Below, piece by piece: positions 61,381-64,000 of a stretch of 64,000 nucleotides of DNA (positions are counted from its first letter, which is position 1; each line of letters starts with the position of its first letter). The stretch comes from Atkinsonella hypoxylon. Its lineage: Eukaryota; Ascomycota; Sordariomycetes; Hypocreales; Clavicipitaceae. The translations under genes and the position numbers were made by a program. The stretch spans positions 310,001 through 374,000 of the forward strand of contig JFHB01000010.1 in assembly GCA_000729835.1 (NCBI GenBank), read 5' to 3'. The notes under the pieces were generated by a model. It was given only the letters and a program-made list of their open reading frames with translations, did not search any database and was not told the origin of the DNA.

Positions 61381-62127
61381 CTAAAAGTCCCAATCCGGTT
61401 CTTGTTCTCTCATCAACTTCGGCCCAGTTATGTTTTCAGACTCCTCGACAACGTAGGTAGATGTTGGTCCAATCAAAGAAAGCGATCCATAGACAGTGAG
61501 CTTCTTGCACTTCCTGCAAAACGATGGTAAGCAGCCTTCCCAAGTCGCGGACGGACACAGAGGTAATACGAATCTCACAAGTATCCTATCACAGAAAGGT
61601 TCCCATATATCTCAAGATCCTGGCCATCCAACGTCCCTGATACCTTCAACGAGCCGTATCCTTTGATTGTATCACTATGATTGCTGGTAAGACTCCGCGA
61701 AATACCATGATGAGCCGACGGGGCACTTACCTCGCTACCAAAAGGCCATTCACGAATATGTTACCGTAAGCCTTGAGCTCGCCCCTGGGAAAGTCGGAGG
61801 CATCGTTAGCTGGGGCTATGCGCAACCCGGCGTGCAGCGCGCCAATATTCTGCCCATCCCGCATCATATGCCACGGGGCCAAGAGAAAGCAAAAAGACGG
61901 AGCACATACCCGCAGCTGATGCTCCCGTTCGTGGTGAGCGGGCCGTATGCCTCCAAGCTACCGGCGATGATGATCTCTCCTTCCAGGTTAATGCTGCGCC
62001 CAGATTTGACGTTTCCAGTGACCTCCAATGGCCCGCGGAGATCCAGAGCGTCGTCAGTCCGAATAGATCCGCATCTCTTGAAGTTTGTGTATGCCAGAGA
62101 AGAGCTCACGGTGTGATAATCCGACAT
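61381..62127 (-). CDS. Bactofilin-like polymer-forming protein
   Basis: A 166-aa protein built almost entirely of short beta-strand repeats typical of the bactofilin (polymer-forming cytoskeletal) fold. Four exons with introns 61785-61909, 61675-61730 and 61514-61578 restore one continuous frame. Repeats include DLRGPLEVTGNVKSGRSINL, GEIIIAGSLEAYGPLTTNGS, GELKAYGNIFVNGLLV, GYGSLKVSGTLDGQDLEIYG and KKLTVYGSLSLIG, each with the alternating hydrophobic/Gly pattern of a right-handed beta-helix. The C-terminus is a short acidic tail (REQEPDWDF). The first intron's acceptor at 61785-61786 is needed; nearer acceptors break the frame. Bactofilins form filaments in bacteria; the fungal role is unknown, so only fold and family are claimed. 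Confidence 0.85.
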
Positions 62128-63723
62128 GGCCGGCCAGTCAGAAATTAACAAGGATGAAGTGCCACGATAAAATCGTGCGCATCGTACCGTGGCCAGCCCC
62201 GGTTTCAGCTCCTTTGACTTGTTTGGCGGATAAAAACGCCTGTCTGTCCCACCAGACCGTTGGAAGACGGCTCGGGCTTGTTCTAGAATGGCAGCTAAAG
62301 CTTCTGCGCAGCCAGCACAAGAGCGAGCATGCTACCACCCACATACGTACCTACCTGCCAGGTGCCTTGGGATTGGGCTAGGTACCAGGTAGGTACCTAA
62401 GGTAGGAGGTAGGAGGTAGGCAACCGACTGTGATAATTACGTCTGCAGATAGTAATCGTGCCCATATTCCCCTCTTTCCCACGCTCAAATAGTTTCAGTC
62501 ACATCACTCGCCAAACAACCACTAAATGCTAAACCATACCAGCCTGCATACCTACAAGTAACAGAACCGGCAATCAAATGGGTTGCTCTATCTCTACTTC
62601 GGTCCGAGTAGAGGGGATTTATCGGTAAATTATTTATAAAATAAAAAAAAATAAAATAAAAAAACCTTACTGTAATAAAGTACCGATTCTCCAAGTACTA
62701 GGTACCTATATAAAAAGATATATTGTATATATCGCAGCTGTTATCGGTGTTTCGAGGTATCTCACATGTATTCAACAAGGTACCTACCTATGCGTGTTAA
62801 CCACCCACACCCACAAAGTAACTCTCTATATCCCCAAAATATCATTTCCCAGCCTGCGTCACTTACTTTTCAATCTATGCACTCCAATGCCATCATTGCA
62901 CAAACTGGCAAGAATCACAGACTTAAACACAATCACTCGGGGCAGAAACAGTTCATCTCCTCACACGAGTACGATGCAGGTCCCGTAGATCAGGCAGGGC
63001 AAACACAATGCAACGGAGATCCACCAACCCGAATCGCGGTACCGTCCACCCGGCAAGATTCAGCTCCCTTCAGCTCGTACCAATTTGCGTAGACTCCGAA
63101 GGCGAGGCTCTGCTGATCCCTGCAAAAGTGTCCAAAACGGGGAACCTCGCCGAAAAGGGATATAAATTCGACCTGCATCGCTGTCCAGTGGCAGAGACAG
63201 GTCCGGCATATCGTTTTCCCAAGACTGGAAAGTCCTACTGTGTTTTTCTTTTGTTGTATTCGCTGTGGATGAGAGCAGACGTATTGAAGCCAGTGTACCA
63301 ACGTCTGTTGACCTTGAATTGAGGTAAATTTCAAGATATCGCAAAGGACCCGAACAAACAGGGAAATCTATAATGGATAATGAGAGGAGGCGAAGTGGAC
63401 AAACTGAAAGAGAATAATACGCTATTGGAATCTAATCTTTAATTGTGGACATGTACAAAACCAATGAAAGGGGTTCCGTATGAAACTAAAATTGTGTGTA
63501 AGTACTGTATGTTGACATTGTACGCGTCCGACACCTCCCGAGTCCTCCTGGTATCTCATATAAAGTAGCTTTCCTATCCGTTTCCTCCTCTGTTGATTAA
63601 CCGTACACAAACATCTTGGTTTCGCTCTCTCTCTGCCAGAGCATTCTAATTGACTCTTTTCCGCATTAATTTTTACTCAAATTCAGTACATTCTCGGAGA
63701 GGACGGTGCTGACAACAAAGGGT
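62128..63723. other. Intergenic, no gene recognised
   Basis: Contains a GGTAGG/CCTAGGTACC cluster (about 62345-62415), an A/T-rich tract (about 62625-62670) and further GGTACCTA motifs (about 62700 and 62780). The ORFs present on both strands are short and unremarkable. Confidence 0.55.
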
Positions 63724-64000
63724 CTAGCCTCCTCCGACAAATCCAAGCCCAACACCACTGAGGATCGCTGAAGCCACCCAAACAGAAGCATAGGCAAAGG
63801 CGCCGGTTGGTTCCACACCATGCATTTTTCGAGTACAGGCAAGATAAGTGCTCACGCCGGATAAGAGTGCCGCCGCTGCTGTTCGGAGGATCACCACCTT
63901 CGTTTTAGACGTATATCCCCAGAAGTTCCACCACACGGTCTGGCCAAGCGTCGCGTGGACGGGGTCAAATTTCTCAATCCTGGCATCTTCCTTTGTTTTC
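63724..64000 (-). CDS. Membrane protein, C-terminal part only (runs off window)
   Basis: The last 91 residues of a protein whose start lies beyond base 64000. The frame is open from the window edge to the stop at 63724. Two hydrophobic segments are visible (VVILRTAAAALLSGVSTYLA and AYASVWVASAILSGVGLGFV), separated by a short loop with CTRKMHGVEPTG. The part before them, EKFDPVHATLGQTVWWNFWG, is amphipathic. I do not recognise the family; a small integral membrane protein is the safest description. Confidence 0.7.
   Translation of the reverse strand, partial: KTKEDARIEKFDPVHATLGQTVWWNFWGYTSKTKVVILRTAAAALLSGVSTYLACTRKMHGVEPTGAFAYASVWVASAILSGVGLGFVGGG

Noticed and set aside
61785..61909. Earlier acceptor for the first bactofilin intron (CAG at about 61846)
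   Set aside because: It leaves a reading frame that ends at a stop or needs a poor donor; the acceptor at 61785 keeps the beta-repeat pattern in frame.

Overview
This window is nuclear DNA from a filamentous ascomycete (Pezizomycotina). The protein set and intron style point to a Sordariomycete, most likely Hypocreales; that placement is inference from protein resemblance, not a search. Supporting observations are short GT-AG introns of about 55-240 nt, a PRD-4/CHK2 kinase, a proteinase-K-type secreted subtilase, long low-density intergenic regions, and many dispersed CCTAGGTA/GGTACCTA-type motifs. I rebuilt the gene models by hand-splicing ORFs at GT-AG sites; total coding lengths are all divisible by three.

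Layout. 1-5.2 kb: no convincing gene; an 11-bp tandem repeat, a 27-bp-arm hairpin and a frameshifted Ser/Thr-rich remnant. 5.2-18.8 kb: CGR1 (ribosome biogenesis), an unrecognised coiled-coil membrane protein, a seven-exon PX-domain protein of the YPR097W/Lec1 type, SDH1 (succinate dehydrogenase flavoprotein) and, convergent to it, a GRF zinc-finger protein. 18.8-22.2 kb: gene-poor. 22.2-28.4 kb: secreted subtilase, a small putative mitochondrial membrane protein, UMP-CMP kinase and eIF3m. 29.5-37.1 kb (minus strand): CHK2/PRD-4 checkpoint kinase and a BAR-PH-ArfGAP-ankyrin protein. 37-44 kb: a decayed block with a copia-like Gag fragment, a candidate LTR and primer-binding site, and a wrecked ABCC multidrug-transporter pseudogene. 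45-51 kb: Munc13-like C2/MUN protein, initiator tRNA-Met and DPM2. 51.6-60.3 kb (minus strand): a BCAS3-like protein and an ING-family PHD protein. 61.4-62.1 kb: a bactofilin-like protein. The window ends inside a membrane-protein gene.

Most genes are single-copy housekeeping or regulatory functions (respiration, nucleotide synthesis, translation, membrane traffic, DNA damage signalling, chromatin) with no cluster logic linking them. Two themes recur: membrane trafficking and lipid contact (PX protein, ArfGAP, Munc13-like, BCAS3-like, DPM2) and checkpoint/chromatin control (CHK2, GRF protein, ING protein). I found no CRISPR array, secondary-metabolite cluster or clear novel multi-gene system. 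The most unusual items are the eukaryotic bactofilin-like gene, the perfect-looking hairpin, two genes whose first coding exon is 3 or 7 nt, and a retroelement whose candidate primer site matches the anticodon arm of the initiator tRNA found in the same window.
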